From: an uncultured Lachnobacterium sp.
GTDB lineage: Bacteria; Bacillota; Clostridia; Lachnospirales; Lachnospiraceae
Length of the DNA stretch: 15,837 bases
Direction: 5' to 3'
NCBI GenBank assembly: GCA_900548765.1
Contig: URLU01000032.1
Span: forward strand, 1-15,837
This document shows, one piece after another, positions 13,161 to 15,837 of the stretch. The translations under genes and the position numbers were made by a program. How positions within the stretch are numbered: position 1 is the stretch's first letter; the number at the start of each line of letters is the position of its first letter. The notes under the pieces were generated by a model. That model saw only the letters and a list, made by a program, of their open reading frames with translations, did no database searches and was not told where the DNA came from.

Positions 13161-14831
13161 TTGAAAAAAGAAAAACAGAATACGAGTAAGCTAAAAATCA
13201 TTCCTTTAGGCGGATTAGAGCAGATTGGAATGAATATTACTGCCTTTGAGTACGAAGACAGTATTATTGTTGTGGATTGCGGTTTATCATTTCCAGAGGA
13301 CGATATGCTTGGAATAGACTTGGTAATCCCGGATGTGACCTATTTAAAGGATAACATCGACAAGGTAAAGGGATTTTTTATCACCCATGGTCATGAGGAT
13401 CATATCGGAGCAATCCCTTATGTACTCAAGGACATCAATGTGCCAATTTATGCAACAAAGCTGACAATAGGAATAATTGAGCACAAGCTTGAAGAACATG
13501 ATATGTTAAAGAAAGTAAAGCGCAAGGTGGTAAAGTATGGCCAGCATATTAACCTTGGATGCTTCAGGGTTGAGTTCATTAAGACTAACCACAGTATTCA
13601 GGATGCTGCAGCACTTGCAATTTATTCTCCGGCAGGAATTGTGGTTCATACAGGAGATTTTAAGGTGGATTACACACCTGTATTTGGAGATCCAATTGAT
13701 TTACAGAGATTTGGCGAGATTGGTAAGAAGGGTGTGCTTGCACTCTTATGTGACAGTACAAACGCTGAGAGGGCTGGCTTCACACAGTCTGAGAAATCAG
13801 TAGGAAAGGCACTGGATAATATTTTCTCTGACCACAAGAGCCAGAGAATTATCATTGCTACATTCGCGTCTAATGTGGACCGAGTACAGCAGATTATTAA
13901 TTCAGCAGAAAAATTCGGTCGTAAGGTTGCAATTGAGGGACGAAGCATGGTAAACATCATATCTATTGCTTCTGAGCTCGGCTATCTTACCCTGCCGGAT
14001 AATATTTTGATTGATGTTGATATATTAAAGAGCTATCCGGATGAACAGACTGTTATTATCACAACAGGCAGTCAGGGAGAGTCCATGGCAGCACTTTCAA
14101 GAATGGCAAATGGAACCCACAGAAAGGTTGCCATAAAGCCAAATGACTGCATAGTATTCAGCTCAAATCCTATACCGGGAAATGAAAAGTCTGTAACAGG
14201 AATCATAAATGAGCTTATGATGAAGGGGGCAGATGTTATATTCCAGGATGTGCATGTTTCAGGACATGCCTGCCAGGAGGATATAAAGCTTATATACCAG
14301 CTTGTTAATCCAAAATACTCTATTCCGGTGCATGGAGAGTACAAGCACCTGGTTGCTCAGGCAAAGATTGCAGAGGAGCTGGGTTATGATACAGAGCACA
14401 TAAAGCTTCTTTCATCAGGTGATGTGCTTGAGATAGACGAGAACGGAGCAGAAGTTACAGGCAGAGTCCCTGTAGGCAACATAATGGTGGATGGTCTCGG
14501 TGTCGGCGATGTAGGAAACATCGTATTGAGAGACAGACAGAAGCTTGCAGAGGATGGAATAATCATTGTTGTTATGACACTTGAGAGCGGTTCAGGTCAG
14601 GTACTGGCAGGACCGGATATTGTATCAAGAGGCTTTGTATATGTGAGAAATTCAGAGAGCCTTATGGATGAGGCTAAGACTGTTTTAGATGCAGCTATGG
14701 AAAAATGCATGGACAGAAACATTACAGACTGGGGCAAAATCAAGAACGAAATCAAAGATTCATTAGGTGAGTTTGTCTGGAGAGAGACAAAGAGACGTCC
14801 AATGATAATGCCTATTATTATGGAAGTATAG
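13161..14831 (+). CDS. rnjA: Ribonuclease J
   Basis: RNase J is the metal-dependent 5'-3' exonuclease and endonuclease central to mRNA decay and rRNA maturation in Firmicutes. The 556-residue product is full length. It opens with KIIPLGGLEQIGMN. The metallo-beta-lactamase motif ITHGHEDHIGA gives His76, His78, Asp80 and His81. Further conserved parts include TNHSIQDAAALAI, HTGDFKVD and LCDSTNAERAGFT; the beta-CASP domain with IIATFASNVDRVQ and ITTGSQGE; VHVSGHACQEDIKL; and SIPVHGEYKHLVAQ. The C-terminal domain follows. Translation starts at TTG 13161, as GGAGGT lies just before it and the alignment begins there. With one copy visible I cannot tell whether this is the J1 or J2 type. Confidence 0.96.
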   Translation: MKKEKQNTSKLKIIPLGGLEQIGMNITAFEYEDSIIVVDCGLSFPEDDMLGIDLVIPDVTYLKDNIDKVKGFFITHGHEDHIGAIPYVLKDINVPIYATKLTIGIIEHKLEEHDMLKKVKRKVVKYGQHINLGCFRVEFIKTNHSIQDAAALAIYSPAGIVVHTGDFKVDYTPVFGDPIDLQRFGEIGKKGVLALLCDSTNAERAGFTQSEKSVGKALDNIFSDHKSQRIIIATFASNVDRVQQIINSAEKFGRKVAIEGRSMVNIISIASELGYLTLPDNILIDVDILKSYPDEQTVIITTGSQGESMAALSRMANGTHRKVAIKPNDCIVFSSNPIPGNEKSVTGIINELMMKGADVIFQDVHVSGHACQEDIKLIYQLVNPKYSIPVHGEYKHLVAQAKIAEELGYDTEHIKLLSSGDVLEIDENGAEVTGRVPVGNIMVDGLGVGDVGNIVLRDRQKLAEDGIIIVVMTLESGSGQVLAGPDIVSRGFVYVRNSESLMDEAKTVLDAAMEKCMDRNITDWGKIKNEIKDSLGEFVWRETKRRPMIMPIIMEV

Positions 14832-14840
14832 GAGAGTAGA

Positions 14841-15308
14841 ATGCAGTTCAACAAGGCTTTGTTTAAATTTATTAAAGTAGCTTTTACAATAATGGTTATA
14901 CTTCTCATTGTGTATGCAGGAGTGAGAATCAGTAAGACAGCATATGATTTTGGCTATCGTGTCTTTACGGAGACCGCTATTGATAAGGCACCGGGAAAAG
15001 ACGTGGACATTCAGGTGACTGATGGCATGAGTGCAAAGAAGCTTGGAGAAGAGCTTGAGGCAAAGGGACTTGTCAGGGATGCCAGCCTGTTTCAGATACA
15101 GCTTAAGTTGTCTGCATATTCTAAAAAGATAAAGACCGGCGTGTACACCTTAAACACGTCAATGACTCCAAAGGAAATGATAGTAGTTATGGCTGGTGAG
15201 GCGGACAGCACAGAGGAAGACACTGAAAACAGCACCCAGCTTGAGGAATCAACCGAAGGGCTTGCTCCTGTAGGAACAGAGGCAGAGCTGGAAACGGAAG
15301 CGGAGTAA
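14841..15308 (+). CDS. Short MltG/YceG-like membrane protein without the catalytic domain
   Basis: The 155-residue protein has a short cytoplasmic head, one transmembrane helix (about 12-28, VAFTIMVILLIVYAGVRIS region), and an extracellular part resembling the small N-terminal LysM-like domain of MltG: VDIQVTDGMSAKKLGEELEA, then KGLVRDASLFQIQLKLSA and KIKTGVYTLNTSMTPKEMI. MltG is the endolytic transglycosylase that cuts nascent peptidoglycan and is normally about 340-400 residues. Here the catalytic domain with its glutamate is absent; instead the protein ends in an acidic Ser/Thr/Glu-rich tail (about 122-155). The tail and the clean stop, followed at once by the next gene, argue against a recent frameshift. 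Its place between rnjA and trmR resembles that of yrrL (mltG) in Bacillus. AGGAGAG precedes the ATG. Confidence 0.8.
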   Translation: MQFNKALFKFIKVAFTIMVILLIVYAGVRISKTAYDFGYRVFTETAIDKAPGKDVDIQVTDGMSAKKLGEELEAKGLVRDASLFQIQLKLSAYSKKIKTGVYTLNTSMTPKEMIVVMAGEADSTEEDTENSTQLEESTEGLAPVGTEAELETEAE

Positions 15309-15315
15309 CAAATTA

Positions 15316-15837
15316 ATGATAGTAGATGAGAGACTGGTGACATACATCAATTCCTTAGACAAGGGAAATACAGCTGTTCTTGACCAGATTGAGAGGGAGG
15401 CTTTGGAAAGCTATGTGCCTATAATCCGTAAGGATATGCAGAGCTTTTTGAAGCTTTTGCTTACAGTGCAAAAACCAATGCGCGTTCTTGAGGTGGGAAC
15501 TGCGGTTGGTTTTTCAGCAATTTTAATGGCAGAATATGCGCCAGAGGGATGCAAAATTGTTACCATAGAAAATTATGATAAGAGAATACCTATAGCAAAG
15601 CAAAACTTTGAAAGAGCCGGAAAATCAGACCAGATTACTCTTTTGGAGGGGGATGCCACAGAGGTGCTAAAGACTTTGGAAGAGCCTTTTGACATGATTT
15701 TTATGGACGCTGCAAAGGGACAGTATATTAATTTTATGTCGGATGTGCTGAGGCTGCTAAAAAAGGATGGAGTACTGGTGTCTGACAATGTGCTTCAGGA
15801 TGGGGACATCATAGAGTCTCATTTTATTGTGGAAAGA
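15316..15837 (+). CDS. trmR: SAM-dependent O-methyltransferase, probable TrmR (3' truncated)
   Basis: The visible 174 residues belong to the class I, metal-dependent O-methyltransferase family (catechol/caffeoyl-CoA type). Motif I is VLEVGTAVGFSA (Glu59-Ser67 core). Candidate metal ligands are Asp131 in FMDAAKGQY and Asp157-Asn158 in VSDNVL. The frame is open to the window edge, and some 35-45 residues are probably missing. Bacillus YrrM (TrmR) makes 5-methoxyuridine at the wobble position of certain tRNAs, and lies directly after yrrL (mltG) there. The same order here supports the TrmR call, while a small-molecule O-methyltransferase remains possible. The ATG follows the previous stop by seven bases, with GGAG (15302-15305) at the end of the upstream gene. 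Confidence 0.85.
   Translation, partial: MIVDERLVTYINSLDKGNTAVLDQIEREALESYVPIIRKDMQSFLKLLLTVQKPMRVLEVGTAVGFSAILMAEYAPEGCKIVTIENYDKRIPIAKQNFERAGKSDQITLLEGDATEVLKTLEEPFDMIFMDAAKGQYINFMSDVLRLLKKDGVLVSDNVLQDGDIIESHFIVER

Overview
The window reads as chromosomal core DNA of a Gram-positive anaerobe of the Clostridia, most likely a Lachnospiraceae member (Roseburia/Agathobacter/Butyrivibrio-like). This is an inference from moderately AT-rich composition, strong AGGAGG-type ribosome binding sites, a DnaK without the extra nucleotide-binding-domain segment of proteobacterial DnaK, an hrcA-grpE-dnaK-dnaJ operon with CIRCE control, and an ireB-ruvX-DUF1292-rnjA-mltG-trmR order close to the Bacillus yrzL-yrrK-yrzB-...-yrrL-yrrM block. 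No mobile element, CRISPR array, rRNA or tRNA gene was seen, and no gene-free stretch exceeds 300 bases.

Region 1 (1-5798) holds the tail of an OmpR/KdpE-type response regulator, then a heat-shock promoter with one perfect CIRCE operator downstream and a second, imperfect CIRCE overlapping the -35 box. This drives hrcA, grpE, dnaK and dnaJ. Behind dnaJ sits an unusual small protein with an N-terminal coiled coil and a short C-terminal J domain that keeps the HPD tripeptide; it ends in a good intrinsic terminator.

Region 2 (5813-10408) starts at a new promoter with an extended -10. It carries an unrecognised 60-residue charged protein, a GNRA-capped hairpin and a five-copy 17-bp tandem repeat. 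These are followed by prmA (ribosomal protein L11 methyltransferase), rsmE (16S rRNA m3U1498 methyltransferase), a cysteine desulfurase and thiI (4-thiouridine synthesis). The last two are a natural sulfur-relay pair.

Region 3 (10409-10762) is a single gene on the opposite strand with its own promoter and terminator. It encodes an HPr-fold protein that keeps the KSIMG regulatory-serine motif but has lost the phosphocarrier histidine, like Bacillus Crh.

Region 4 (10783-15837) returns to the plus strand: mtaB (tRNA ms2t6A methylthiotransferase), then ireB, ruvX, a DUF1292 gene, rnjA (ribonuclease J), a short MltG-like protein lacking the catalytic domain, and the start of a trmR-type O-methyltransferase cut by the window edge. 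Much of the window therefore serves protein folding, tRNA/rRNA/ribosomal-protein modification, RNA turnover and cell-wall control. The best candidates for undescribed biology are the coiled-coil J protein, the His-less HPr homologue embedded antisense between thiI and mtaB, the truncated MltG, and the repeat-bearing leader of prmA.
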